NCBI RefSeq assembly: GCF_030503435.1
Contig: NZ_JAUKPO010000001.1
Coordinates: 868,001 to 932,000, forward strand
Reading direction: 5' to 3'
DNA length: 64,000 bases
From: Rhodocytophaga aerolata
GTDB taxonomy: Bacteria > Bacteroidota > Bacteroidia > Cytophagales > 172606-1
The notes under the pieces were generated by a model. That model had not been told where the DNA came from and searched no databases. It saw nothing but the letters and a program-made list of their open reading frames with translations. Position numbers and translations under genes: made by a program. How positions within the stretch are numbered: the stretch's first letter is position 1; every line of letters starts with the position of its first letter. Below are positions 45,769 through 54,720 of the stretch, in pieces.

Positions 45769-46403
45769 TGAGTATGAACTTAAAGCGAAAAGCTATGAAA
45801 TTACTAAATAAAGTCTTCTATATATGTCTATTGATCTGCCTGGTTAATTATGCTTCGTATGCCCAAGGCGGATATACCAATATTACCTACAATATGGCTA
45901 TGCCGTTAGGCAGTACAGCCGATTATATTAGCAATACCAGTTTCCGGGGTATTAGTCTGGAGATTGGTACTGCTTTTAACGAAAACTTTTCCATTGGACT
46001 AGGAGGTTCCTGGCATATATTCTATCAACATCCGGGCTACAGTACAGTGGAACTCAGCAATACATCTGCTATTTCAGGTATGGAATACCGGTATATTAAT
46101 GCATTACCCATTATGGCGATTGGACGTTATCTTTTCAATAGTCAGGGCAAATTTACACCCTTTATCGGAACAGGCGTTGGAACAGCTTATATTGAACAAC
46201 GCACAGATATTGGATCTGTTCCATTTGAGTCCAGTGCCTGGCATGTAGCCGTAGCACCAGAAGTAGGTGCCATTGTAGAAGTAGGCTACCGGACTAATTT
46301 GTTTCTGAATGCCAGGTTCACGAACGCATTTAAATCCGGCGATATGGACAATCTATCTATGGCGGGCCTCAATTTGGGTATTACTTACAGTTTGTCACGA
46401 TAA
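45768..46403 (+). CDS. Outer membrane beta-barrel protein
   Basis: 211 residues. Signal peptide (about 1-32, NYASYAQ), then eight or so amphipathic strands typical of small OmpA/OmpW-like barrels (RGISLEIGTAFNENFSIGLG; MAIGRYLFNSQGKFTPFIGT; LNLGITYSLSR). The coupling with the DUF4136 lipoprotein suggests a lipoprotein-barrel pair in the outer membrane. Another start at 45795 would also give a signal peptide. Confidence 0.8.
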   Translation: MSMNLKRKAMKLLNKVFYICLLICLVNYASYAQGGYTNITYNMAMPLGSTADYISNTSFRGISLEIGTAFNENFSIGLGGSWHIFYQHPGYSTVELSNTSAISGMEYRYINALPIMAIGRYLFNSQGKFTPFIGTGVGTAYIEQRTDIGSVPFESSAWHVAVAPEVGAIVEVGYRTNLFLNARFTNAFKSGDMDNLSMAGLNLGITYSLSR

Positions 46404-46454
46404 CAACAAATGTTATCTATCTTGAATTCATATTTTAGGTCTGTATGCCTGTTG

Positions 46455-46488
46455 AAACCCGTAGCGGTAACTTCGTTCTACGGGTTTT
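46455..46488 (+). terminator. Terminator of the DUF4136-barrel pair
   Basis: AAACCCGTAG (46455-46464), 13-nt loop, CTACGGGTTTT (46478-46488). Confidence 0.85.
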
Positions 46489-46586
46489 CTAATCTCCATT
46501 TATTTTAGCTGTAGCCGGTAGTTTCAATAACCCAAAGGTTGGTTTTATCGTAGAAAACCTCTGTAGAATCAACCTTGATAACAGTT

Positions 46587-47066
46587 ATGGAAAATATAAA
46601 AAGAACAATGAAACAAAGCCTGTATGCCTTGCTAATTGCAGGGATGATAGGCAGCGTAAGTGCTTGTAGTAGCAACGAGCGTGAAAAAAATATAGACACC
46701 AGTTCAAGCACAAATACGGCTAAAGCTTATGAGAATGATAATGATGCCGAAACCACGGAGATAGATAAAAATGCCTGGATGCAGGAAAGAGATACTTATG
46801 TATCTACTCAGCGAGCTACACTTAAACGCATAGATAACGATATAGATAGCTGGCAAAGCAAAATGGAAGGCAAAAAAAATGCGGCCATGAATGAGGGGAT
46901 GAAATCGTTAAAAATCAAAAGAGACCAGTTTGAAGATAAACTAAATGAGATAGAGACCTCTACAGAGGAAAACTGGACAAGAATGCGTAATGAACTTGAT
47001 GAAAGTGCCATGGAGTTGGAAAGTACGCATAAAGCCTTTACCAAGGAATATGGCAAAAACAGTTAA
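46587..47066 (+). CDS. Lipoprotein with long coiled coil
   Basis: About 159 residues from 46587 (ATGs at 46575 and 46608 are also possible). Lipoprotein signal GSVSAC, a Ser/Thr/Asp/Glu-rich segment, then a helical coiled-coil region (about 65-155: LKRIDNDIDSWQSKMEGKKN; KIKRDQFEDKLNEIETSTEE). Reminiscent of small stress-induced or wall-spacer lipoproteins, but no named family is certain. Followed 48 bp later by a small soluble gene on the same strand. Confidence 0.72.
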   Translation: MENIKRTMKQSLYALLIAGMIGSVSACSSNEREKNIDTSSSTNTAKAYENDNDAETTEIDKNAWMQERDTYVSTQRATLKRIDNDIDSWQSKMEGKKNAAMNEGMKSLKIKRDQFEDKLNEIETSTEENWTRMRNELDESAMELESTHKAFTKEYGKNS

Positions 47067-47114
47067 TCTTAAATTCACATAAAATAAATCTGTAAAAATT
47101 AAGCATACACATAT

Positions 47115-47477
47115 ATGGCAACTTCAAGCAAAGATTATAGTGATCTAGTAGATGCAACGCAGGATCTGCAACAAAGGGGATACGCCAGTGATTTTAAAAT
47201 CATTGATAAACCCGGTTCAGACGACGAAGCCGAAGCATGTCAACTGGAATCTCTTACCACTGGTAAAATATATACGGCCAATCAACTCAAAATAAGGGAG
47301 CATTATCGTTTTGAGGGTCCCTCTAATCCGGGAGATATGTCAGTGGTGTATGCAATTGAGTGTGAAGGTGGAGAAAAAGGGTCAGTTATAGATGCGTTTG
47401 GCACTTATTCCAGCAGACGGCTTTCTGAATTTTTCAGAAGTATTCCTATAGAAACAGACTCTTCTCAGGATGTATAA
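47115..47477 (+). CDS. Small conserved protein of unknown function
   Basis: 120 residues, soluble, acidic. Pattern: DYSDLVDATQDLQQRGYASD, KIREHYRFEGPSNPGDMSVV, YAIECEGGEKGSVIDAFGTY. Bacteroidota have many proteins of this type, sometimes labelled phosphoribosylpyrophosphate synthetase, a label that this sequence does not support (no PRPP loop). Function unknown. Probably co-transcribed with the preceding lipoprotein gene; a terminator follows. Confidence 0.72.
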   Translation: MATSSKDYSDLVDATQDLQQRGYASDFKIIDKPGSDDEAEACQLESLTTGKIYTANQLKIREHYRFEGPSNPGDMSVVYAIECEGGEKGSVIDAFGTYSSRRLSEFFRSIPIETDSSQDV

Positions 47478-47522
47478 GGTTTATCCTACTTTATAAACAA
47501 ACCACCTAACTTTACTATGCAG

Positions 47523-47547
47523 AGGCTGCCAGCAGGCAGCCTTTTTT
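47523..47547 (+). terminator. Terminator after the small conserved gene
   Basis: AGGCTGCC (47523-47530), loop AGCA, GGCAGCCT (47535-47542), then a T-run. Confidence 0.93.
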
Positions 47548-47660
47548 GTGTTTATAATAAGACCCGAAAGGACTGCCTTTTTGGTAAATGCTTGTAAAAA
47601 TTGTAATTTGGTTTGCAAATAAGCAATCTTTCCTCATTCGCATTCAGCCAACAGCTATCC

Positions 47661-48791
47661 ATGTTTTATCCATCTGTCGACCTACTCACTGTTAGTGATC
47701 TTACGTACCGTATTAAAGAGATATTGGAATATGAACCAGAACTACAAGAAGTAAGCCTGCAGGGAGAAGTCTCTAATTGTACCTTACACAGTTCCGGTCA
47801 TGCATATTTTACATTAAAAGACGAGTATGCTCAAATAAGCTGTGTTATGTTCCGGGGAAGTATTACCGGAAAAACAAAAGAGATATTAAAACACGGAGCT
47901 AAAATTGTTGTAAAGGGCAGTGTAACGGTATATCCGCAAAGAGGAAATTACCAATTATTGGTACAGGAAGTGCAAGCCTATGGGGTAGGCAATCTGTACC
48001 AGCAGTTTCTAATGCTAAAAGATAAATTGCAGCTGGAAGGCTTGTTCGACGAATCTAATAAAAAGGAAATACCTGCTTACCCAACTACTATTGGCCTGAT
48101 TACGTCTCCTACAGGAGCAGTCATAAAGGATATTTTACATACTCTGCAAAGGCGGTATCCCGGCATAAAGCTGGTACTTTCCCCGGCAACTGTTCAAGGC
48201 GAACAAGGAGCCGCCTCTGTAATAGCTGCCTTGCAGCTTTTGTGCAAGCAGCCAGCAATAGATGTAATTATAATCGCCAGAGGAGGAGGGTCCATAGAAG
48301 ACTTATGGTGCTTTAATGATGAATCTCTAGCTAAAGCTGTGTATGCTTGTCCTATTCCGGTTATTTCAGCTATTGGCCACGAAACCGATTTCACTATTTT
48401 AGATTTTGTAGCAGACTTACGGGCGGCTACCCCAACGGCTGCAGCCGAACATGCTGTGCCAGACAAAACAGAGTTAGCAAATTACCTATTACAAATGCGG
48501 GCAAGCATCCGCACAGCTGTCCAATACAACCTTTATAACCGGGCGCAGCAACTGGATGATATGGCTGAAAAGACAAGTATGCAATGGAATTACCTGCTTG
48601 CTCAGAAAAAGAATGAATTAGCTGTACTCGCCGCTACTCTTCAGCAGTATAATCCCAATGCTTATCTGGATAGAGGTTACAGCTTAACTCTAAAAGATGG
48701 CAAGGTAGTAAAATCGGTGGCTGAGGTGGCCTCTGGCGACTCTTTAGAGATAGTATTGAAGGATGGTACGATCAGAACAGTAGTGGAATAG
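47661..48791 (+). CDS. xseA: Exodeoxyribonuclease VII large subunit
   Basis: 376 residues from the ATG at 47661 (a TTG at 47613 extends it by 16 residues that do not fit the family). OB-fold N-terminus (EVSLQGEVSNCTLHSSGHAY, FTLKDEYAQISCVMFRG), catalytic domain with IPAYPTTIGLITSPTGAVIKD, IIIARGGGSIEDLWCFN, SAIGHETDFTILDFVAD, and a C-terminal tail with YLDRGYSLTLKDGK. ExoVII trims single-stranded DNA in repair. The usual short partner xseB is not next to it. Confidence 0.95.
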   Translation: MFYPSVDLLTVSDLTYRIKEILEYEPELQEVSLQGEVSNCTLHSSGHAYFTLKDEYAQISCVMFRGSITGKTKEILKHGAKIVVKGSVTVYPQRGNYQLLVQEVQAYGVGNLYQQFLMLKDKLQLEGLFDESNKKEIPAYPTTIGLITSPTGAVIKDILHTLQRRYPGIKLVLSPATVQGEQGAASVIAALQLLCKQPAIDVIIIARGGGSIEDLWCFNDESLAKAVYACPIPVISAIGHETDFTILDFVADLRAATPTAAAEHAVPDKTELANYLLQMRASIRTAVQYNLYNRAQQLDDMAEKTSMQWNYLLAQKKNELAVLAATLQQYNPNAYLDRGYSLTLKDGKVVKSVAEVASGDSLEIVLKDGTIRTVVE

Positions 48792-48884
48792 AAGCAAGGT
48801 TACGTATTTTATAAAAATCTACCTTACAAGGGGTTTACCTTTGGTATAATAGTTCATTAAGTGTATAAAACCACTTAAGAAATC

Positions 48885-49046
48885 ATGAGAACCATCACCA
48901 AAACTGAAGTATTTATTAGATTTTTATTCCTTGTTTGTGTTATTTCCGGTGCCTTAGTAAGCTCTATATTTTCTTCCGGGGCTGAAGAACTAACCAAAGC
49001 GGATCAGCAGAAAACCATTACCTTGCATAATCCTTCCCACAACTAA
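48885..49046 (+). CDS. Small single-pass membrane protein, 53 residues
   Basis: ATG to TAA, 53 residues. Polar start (MRTITKTEVF), one hydrophobic helix (IRFLFLVCVISGALVSSI, about 11-28), polar tail. Not the ExoVII small subunit, which would be a charged coiled coil. Family unknown; the clean helix suggests a real microprotein, though a chance ORF is possible. Confidence 0.45.
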   Translation: MRTITKTEVFIRFLFLVCVISGALVSSIFSSGAEELTKADQQKTITLHNPSHN

Positions 49047-49126
49047 CTCATACAGATTTTTTAATCTGGGACAAGCAAGCGTTTTTCCGGTACATATATT
49101 GTACACGTAGCAGCTAAAGAACTCGT

Positions 49127-49579
49127 ATGAAGTCATTCACCATACCTATTTTCCTGCTATTGACAATCTTATGGAGTACCTATACTTCTGGTTGCCGCTC
49201 ACAGCGCTCGCATCCAGCTACGTATACAGGCAAACAATTATTGTTTGGCAATGGCGGGGGTTTTACGGGCGAGACTACTACATACCTATTACTAGATAAT
49301 GGATACTTGTTCCGTGTGACAACTGACATGCGTACTACTAAAGAAAACTATACCCCTCTAAAAAAGCTTTCAGGTAAAATTACCCAGCAACTATTCAGTA
49401 AGGCAAATGACTTACAAATATCCCAGACTGAGTTTAGTCATCCCGGCAATATCTATTATTTCATTGGGATCAAGAATAAGCAAACTACACACCGCATCAC
49501 ATGGGGCGACCCAAGCTATACGGCTCCCATCGATGCAGAAAATTTATATCATCAACTAACAGCTAGCCTTCCTCAGTAA
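49127..49579 (+). CDS. Lipoprotein of unknown function
   Basis: 150 residues. Export signal with Cys in TYTSGC, then a small mixed domain (QLLFGNGGGFTGETTTYLLL; GNIYYFIGIKNKQTTHRITW). I recall no named family; proteins of this shape with FxGETxxY occur as anonymous Bacteroidota lipoproteins. Stands alone; a 286-bp gap with nothing recognisable follows. Confidence 0.7.
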   Translation: MKSFTIPIFLLLTILWSTYTSGCRSQRSHPATYTGKQLLFGNGGGFTGETTTYLLLDNGYLFRVTTDMRTTKENYTPLKKLSGKITQQLFSKANDLQISQTEFSHPGNIYYFIGIKNKQTTHRITWGDPSYTAPIDAENLYHQLTASLPQ

Positions 49580-49865
49580 TACTTATTCTCTTATTTCCTG
49601 TTATGTATGTAAGGTATAGCTAAGACGAGTATACAAAACCTACACTGGCTTTCGTTTGTAATCTACTTAATCACCAGAAATCATCTTTCTTAAATTGTCC
49701 ATCCGTCCCTTTATTGAAAGAAGTTAATCATCCGGGCATTTCTTACGTATGTCTTTTGTATTGGCTTGGTTTGATTACCTTTACAAAGTGAAACCGAACT
49801 GGCTTAATTATTGCCAAATTGAGTTAGTCTAAGATGAATAATTCAGCGTTTAGTAGAGAGCATTC

Positions 49866-51470
49866 ATGAAGTTTATATATTATATTATCCTAGTTAGTTG
49901 TTGTTTGCTTCTTCCGGCAGGTTGCCTGTTTGCCCAGACGGATGAACCAGATATGGTAGAATTAGAGCAAGCAGACTCTTTACTGGGAGGTACTCCAAAA
50001 AATGGGCAAGAAGTAAGAAGAGTAATTGGCCATGTCAGGTTCAGACAGAAAGGTGCCGTAATGACCTGTGACTCTGCCTACCAGTATGTAGCCACGAATA
50101 CCTTGGAAGCTTTTGGCAATGTACGGATTGTGCAGGGAGATACATTAACAGTTACTGGCAATAAAGCATTTTACGATGGCAATACGAGGGTAGCTCAGAT
50201 GCGGGGAAATGTAGTATTGGTTGATAAGACAATGACTTTGTATACCGAGGAACTGGATTATAATATGAATACCAGTCTGGCTTATTATTACACAGGTGGC
50301 CGCATTATAGACGGAGAAAATGTACTGGTCAGCAAACAAGGGTATTACAATACCAAGTCGAAACTGCTGTTCTTCAAAGAAGAAGTTAATCTAACTAATC
50401 CTGAGTATAGTCTCAACTCCGATACTTTACAATATCATACAGTTACTAAGGTTGCTTATTTCAAAGGTCCTACAAAAATTGTAGGTAAATCAGGAGATTT
50501 ATATACTACTAATGGCACATATAATACAGTTTCGCAGCAATCTACTTTTATCGGCAGAACTACTATTGATTATGATAAATATACCCTAACCGGCGACAGT
50601 GTGTATTATGATAAATTAAAGGAAATAGGTATTGCCCGTATGAATGTAGAACTGGTAGCCAAAGAAGACAGCACTGTTATAGAAGGAGACATCGGGACAT
50701 ATAATGGTATAAAAGGAATCTCTAAAGTGTATGGCAGACCAGTTATGAAAAATATCGCTGCTGGTGATACTTTATATATGACAGCAGATACGCTGGTATC
50801 TATAGATGATACAGTTAAAAAAAGCCGGAAGTTATTTGCTTACAATAATGTAAAAATTTTCAAATCGGACCTGCAAGGAAAGTGTGACTCACTGCTGTAC
50901 AATTTTACCGACTCTACCATTTATTTCTACCGCAACCCGGTACTCTGGAGTAGTGGCAACCAGCTACTGGCAGACTCCATCCATATCCAAATGGCAAACA
51001 ACAAAATCAGCAGAATGTATTTACGGACAAATTCCTTTGTTGTAAGTCAGGATAGTATCAAGAATTTTAACCAGATTAAAGGCAGACGCATGACTACCTA
51101 TTTTACAGATAATAAAGTAAGTAGTGTATTTGTAGATGGGAATGCAGAAAGCCTATACTTTGCCTTAGACGAAGGCGATAGTGTGTTGATTGGCATGAAC
51201 AAAATGCTTTGCAGCAAAATGGATATCCGTTTTAAAGATAATAAGGCAAATACCATTAAAGCACTTACCACGCCAGATGCAGTATTTATTCCTCCACACG
51301 AAATAGAAGAACCAGACAGGCGGCTAAAAGGCTTCAGGTGGCGAATTGAAGAGAGACCTCTAAAATCTGAAGTCTTGATACGAAACCAACCATCACCCCT
51401 AAAGCCTGTTAAGAAACAAACTGTAGAAAAACCTCAAGATATCCTGGGTAGATCTAATCCAAGGCGGTGA
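49866..51470 (+). CDS. OstA/LptA-like organic-solvent-tolerance protein
   Basis: 534 residues. Signal peptide (about 1-24, AGCLFAQ), then repeated short beta-strands of the OstA-type beta-jellyroll (VRRVIGHVRFRQKGAVMTCD; QMRGNVVLVDKTMTLYTEEL; YFKGPTKIVGKSGDLYTTNG), with a polar tail. This is the Bacteroidota OstA-like family that takes the place of, or joins, LptA/LptC in moving LPS to the outer membrane. A 12-codon ORF ends on its ATG. In the envelope-building stretch with bamD. Confidence 0.85.
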   Translation: MKFIYYIILVSCCLLLPAGCLFAQTDEPDMVELEQADSLLGGTPKNGQEVRRVIGHVRFRQKGAVMTCDSAYQYVATNTLEAFGNVRIVQGDTLTVTGNKAFYDGNTRVAQMRGNVVLVDKTMTLYTEELDYNMNTSLAYYYTGGRIIDGENVLVSKQGYYNTKSKLLFFKEEVNLTNPEYSLNSDTLQYHTVTKVAYFKGPTKIVGKSGDLYTTNGTYNTVSQQSTFIGRTTIDYDKYTLTGDSVYYDKLKEIGIARMNVELVAKEDSTVIEGDIGTYNGIKGISKVYGRPVMKNIAAGDTLYMTADTLVSIDDTVKKSRKLFAYNNVKIFKSDLQGKCDSLLYNFTDSTIYFYRNPVLWSSGNQLLADSIHIQMANNKISRMYLRTNSFVVSQDSIKNFNQIKGRRMTTYFTDNKVSSVFVDGNAESLYFALDEGDSVLIGMNKMLCSKMDIRFKDNKANTIKALTTPDAVFIPPHEIEEPDRRLKGFRWRIEERPLKSEVLIRNQPSPLKPVKKQTVEKPQDILGRSNPRR

Positions 51471-51611
51471 TATTACCGTTTATAAGATAATAATTCCATT
51501 TGTACAAAAGTACTGCACAAATAATATTATTGCGATTATTGGCATACTTTTGTATACAATTTTGTATATATTTACGTTATACTGAATTTTTCCTCAACCC
51601 GCTGTATACAT

Positions 51612-52103
51612 ATGAGAAGAAACTTACTAATAGCCATCTCATTTATCACCTGTTTATCCTTTGCCAAAGGCACTAAGGCTAATCATATAAGTCAAGCTAA
51701 AATAACGAATACTTCTGCATCCTATGTTGCTACTAGTATTCCATCAAAACCTGCGGGCGTAGAAAAATTATCAGAACCTGTGATGCATGAGAATGACTCT
51801 ATGCGTTCTATGCGGGGAGAAATTCTTTTCTCAAATGAAAAAATTAGTATTTCCAGCGTATATCCTAATCCGGCCAGTGCCTATGCCTCTATCGATTACC
51901 AGCTTTTTAGAGACACGGACAATGCCAAAATTATTCTGTGTAATGTTTTGGGCAATGTGGTAGGTGAATATACGTTAATCAGAGACGCAAAAAGATTACA
52001 TATCTCTACTTTAGAACTAAATTCCGGCGTATATTTTTACACGCTGTCTGTAGATGGAAAAAGCTTAATTACGCGAAAGCTGATTATTAAGCACCACTCT
52101 TAA
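51612..52103 (+). CDS. Very short T9SS C-terminal-sorting-domain protein
   Basis: 163 residues. Signal peptide (about 1-23), a short low-complexity region (about 24-80), then a type A sorting domain of about 75 residues (VYPNPASAYASIDYQLF; STLELNSGVYFYTLSVDGKS; LITRKLIIKH). The sorting domain makes up half of the protein and no cargo domain is visible. T9SS should secrete it and attach it to the surface. Its role may be structural or regulatory, or it may be a truncated cargo. Confidence 0.85.
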   Translation: MRRNLLIAISFITCLSFAKGTKANHISQAKITNTSASYVATSIPSKPAGVEKLSEPVMHENDSMRSMRGEILFSNEKISISSVYPNPASAYASIDYQLFRDTDNAKIILCNVLGNVVGEYTLIRDAKRLHISTLELNSGVYFYTLSVDGKSLITRKLIIKHHS

Positions 52104-52130
52104 TGAAATAGCCTAATTTTATTACATATA

Positions 52131-52176
52131 GAAAACAAATAATAGCTTGTGTATCAATACGCTATTATTTGTTTTC
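52131..52176 (+). terminator. Terminator of the T9SS cargo gene
   Basis: Perfect 16-bp stem, arms 52131-52146 and 52161-52176, with a 14-nt loop; T-rich on the plus strand. It lies 28 bp after the stop. Confidence 0.88.
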
Positions 52177-52190
52177 GCGTTTATATACAA

Positions 52191-52222
52191 ATTGTAAAAC
52201 TGCAATTTATACTTTATATTTG
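52191..52222 (+). promoter_or_regulatory. Candidate bamD operon promoter, almost leaderless
   Basis: ATTG (52191-52194), 20-bp spacer, TATATTTG (52215-52222), a full match to the Bacteroidota promoter pattern. The bamD ATG starts 7 bp after the -7 element, so the transcript would start at or next to the start codon. Confidence 0.62.
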
Positions 52223-52228
52223 CACCTT

Positions 52229-53059
52229 ATGCAAAATTCGAAATACCTGTTATTCATATTGTTTATTGCCGGAGTTTTTTTTAGTTCCTGTAGCAAATTT
52301 ACCAAATTGCAAAAAAGTACTAATGTAGAAGAAAAGTATCAGGCGGCCGTCAATTACTATACGAAGAAAGATTATAATAAAGCTAGTTTACTATTTGAAG
52401 AAATTATCCCTCTAATACAAGGAACACCCGAAGCTGAACGGGCGCAGTTTTACCTGGCAAATGCGCATTTCCAGCAAAGAGATTATATTTTAAGTGCACA
52501 TTACTTCAAAAAGTTTTATGAGACTTACTCCAGAAGCGAGTTCGCCGAAGAAGCAATGTATTTATATGCCTATTCACTCTATGAGGACTCCCCTTCCTAT
52601 AACCTGGATCAAACTAATACATATACGGCTATAGAGGCCATGCAAACTTTTATAAATGCATATCCAGGCAGTAAGTATAAGGAGAAATGTAATGAGATAA
52701 TTGCCCTGCTGCGAGCCAAGTTAGAAAGAAAAGCCTATGAAAATGCAGAACTTTATTCGCACAAAGAAGATTATAAAGCAGCCGTAGTAGCTTTTGAAAA
52801 TTTTCAACGGAGCTACCCGGATTCAGATTACAATGAACGGGCAGCCTACCTCAAATTAGTTAATGCCTATAATCTGGCAAAGTCAAGCACAGAAGCCAAA
52901 AAGAGGGAGCGGTATGAAAGCACCATTGAATATTATGAAAATTTTATTGACAAATATGCCAAAAGTAGATACCTGCGGGAAGCGGAGAACATTTATGAGG
53001 CCTGTGTAAAAATAGTTGGTGAAGCAGCAGGCGCTGAATTACAAAGTACAAAGAAGTAA
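52229..53059 (+). CDS. bamD: Outer membrane assembly lipoprotein BamD
   Basis: 276 residues from the ATG at 52229; the longer frame to 52169 crosses the promoter and terminator and is unlikely. Lipoprotein signal AGVFFSSC, then TPR units (YQAAVNYYTKKDYNKASLLF; AQFYLANAHFQQRDYILSAHYF; YKAAVVAFENFQRSYPDSDY). BamD helps BamA fold beta-barrels. First gene of a five-gene string with rpoZ, coaBC, porD and an Sm-like gene. Confidence 0.95.
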   Translation: MQNSKYLLFILFIAGVFFSSCSKFTKLQKSTNVEEKYQAAVNYYTKKDYNKASLLFEEIIPLIQGTPEAERAQFYLANAHFQQRDYILSAHYFKKFYETYSRSEFAEEAMYLYAYSLYEDSPSYNLDQTNTYTAIEAMQTFINAYPGSKYKEKCNEIIALLRAKLERKAYENAELYSHKEDYKAAVVAFENFQRSYPDSDYNERAAYLKLVNAYNLAKSSTEAKKRERYESTIEYYENFIDKYAKSRYLREAENIYEACVKIVGEAAGAELQSTKK

Positions 53060-53156
53060 TATACATCTGCTATGAGATAAACATATTCCTAATGGAATTA
53101 TCATGTAGTAGTCTTTTATAATTTATACAATTTACAATAAAATCAACCAATCAAAT

Positions 53157-53474
53157 ATGGCTACATCACCCTCTATTATTACCAGAGACGTAGAAAAAAT
53201 AGCATCGCCCACCGGAAATATCTATCAATCGGTATCGGTAATTTCCAAAAGAGCGCGGCAAATTTCTACAAAGATGAAAGAAGAATTGAACAATAAATTA
53301 TCAGAATTTGCTTCCACAGTAGATAATCTGGAAGAGGTGTTTGAAAACCGGGAGCAAATTGAAATATCCAAGTTTTATGAGCGTATGCCCAAGCCAACAT
53401 CTGTTGCTACAGATGAATTTCTGGCTGGCAAGATCATGTTCAGAAAACCAGACATTGACGAACTTTCCAGGTAA
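53157..53474 (+). CDS. rpoZ: DNA-directed RNA polymerase omega subunit
   Basis: 105 residues. Rpb6/omega pattern: NIYQSVSVISKRARQISTKM and YERMPKPTSVATDEFLAGKI, both at the expected places. It stabilises the RNA polymerase core. 97 bp after bamD, 34 bp before coaBC; this string is common in Bacteroidota. Confidence 0.93.
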   Translation: MATSPSIITRDVEKIASPTGNIYQSVSVISKRARQISTKMKEELNNKLSEFASTVDNLEEVFENREQIEISKFYERMPKPTSVATDEFLAGKIMFRKPDIDELSR

Positions 53475-53508
53475 TACTACACTACCTATTAAATAATTTA
53501 ATTTCTGC

Positions 53509-54720
53509 ATGCTTGCTCAAAAGAAAATTCTCCTGTGCGTAAGTGGCAGTATAGCAGCCTATAAGGCAGCTTTATTAGTTAGACTATTAGTAAAAGAGCA
53601 GGCAGAGGTTAAAGTAATTCTTACTACCTCTGCCTCTCAATTTATTACCCCTCTTACATTAGCTACCCTCTCCAAAAATCCGGTACTTACCGATTTTATC
53701 AAAAATGATGCTGGCGAGTGGAATAACCATGTAGCGTTAGGTTTATGGGCAGATGCCATAGTTATAGCGCCTGCAAGTGCCAACACATTAGCTAAATGTG
53801 CTCAAGGCATTTGCGATAATTTATTGGTAGCTACTTATTTATCTGCGCGTTGCCCTGTATTTTTTGCTCCAGCCATGGATTTGGATATGTATCAGCACCC
53901 AAGTACGATACAAAACCTGCAAAAACTAGCCTCTTTTGGCAACCATATTATTGCAGCTGAATATGGCGAACTGGCCAGTGGCCTTACTGGTGTGGGCCGC
54001 ATGGCAGAGCCTGAGCAAATTTTGCAGATTTTGCAACGATATTTTTCTCCAACTCAACCACTTCTTCACAAGAAAGTACTGATTACGGCCGGTCCAACAT
54101 ACGAAGCTATTGACCCTGTGCGTTTCATTAGTAACCATTCCACTGGTAAAATGGGATATGCCTTAGCCCATAGTCTGGCTGAAGCAGGGGCGCAAGTAGA
54201 TCTGGTAAGCGGACCTACACATTTGCAGGTAAAACACCCAACTATAAATCTCCTACAGGTAGTATCTGCACAGGAGATGTATGAGCAAAGTGCCCGTCAT
54301 TTTAGCAGTGCCGATATTATTATACTAGCAGCAGCTGTGGCAGATTATACACCTGCACATAAAGCTTCTCAGAAAATAAAGAAAAAAGAAACTAATTTTA
54401 CTCTGGAACTAACCAAAACGATAGACATTGCCGCTACTCTGGGCAAACAGAAGAAACCTAAACAACTTTTAATAGGTTTTGCATTAGAGACCAACAATGA
54501 ATTAGAGAATGCATTTGGAAAGTTGGTGAATAAAAACCTTGATTTTATTGTTCTAAACTCAATGAATGACGCAGGGGCAGGCTTTGGACACGATACGAAT
54601 AAAGTGACAATTATTGAAAAGGACCATACTATTCATGAGATACCTTTGAAAGAAAAAACGGCTATAGCGAAAGATATTACCAATTTATTAATCAGCAAAC
54701 TACAATCAGCAAATGCTTAA
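53509..54720 (+). CDS. coaBC: Bifunctional CoaBC: phosphopantothenoylcysteine decarboxylase/synthetase
   Basis: 403 residues. N-terminal flavoprotein decarboxylase CoaC (about 1-180; [28 protein letters not shown] with the catalytic His, [20 protein letters not shown]), C-terminal ligase CoaB (about 185-403; [31 protein letters not shown]). Makes 4'-phosphopantetheine from phosphopantothenate and cysteine on the way to CoA. It overlaps porD by 8 bp. Confidence 0.96.
   Translation: MLAQKKILLCVSGSIAAYKAALLVRLLVKEQAEVKVILTTSASQFITPLTLATLSKNPVLTDFIKNDAGEWNNHVALGLWADAIVIAPASANTLAKCAQGICDNLLVATYLSARCPVFFAPAMDLDMYQHPSTIQNLQKLASFGNHIIAAEYGELASGLTGVGRMAEPEQILQILQRYFSPTQPLLHKKVLITAGPTYEAIDPVRFISNHSTGKMGYALAHSLAEAGAQVDLVSGPTHLQVKHPTINLLQVVSAQEMYEQSARHFSSADIIILAAAVADYTPAHKASQKIKKKETNFTLELTKTIDIAATLGKQKKPKQLLIGFALETNNELENAFGKLVNKNLDFIVLNSMNDAGAGFGHDTNKVTIIEKDHTIHEIPLKEKTAIAKDITNLLISKLQSANA

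Noticed and set aside
48885-49046. xseB, the small subunit of exonuclease VII
   Set aside because: The frame encodes a membrane helix, not the expected charged coiled coil.
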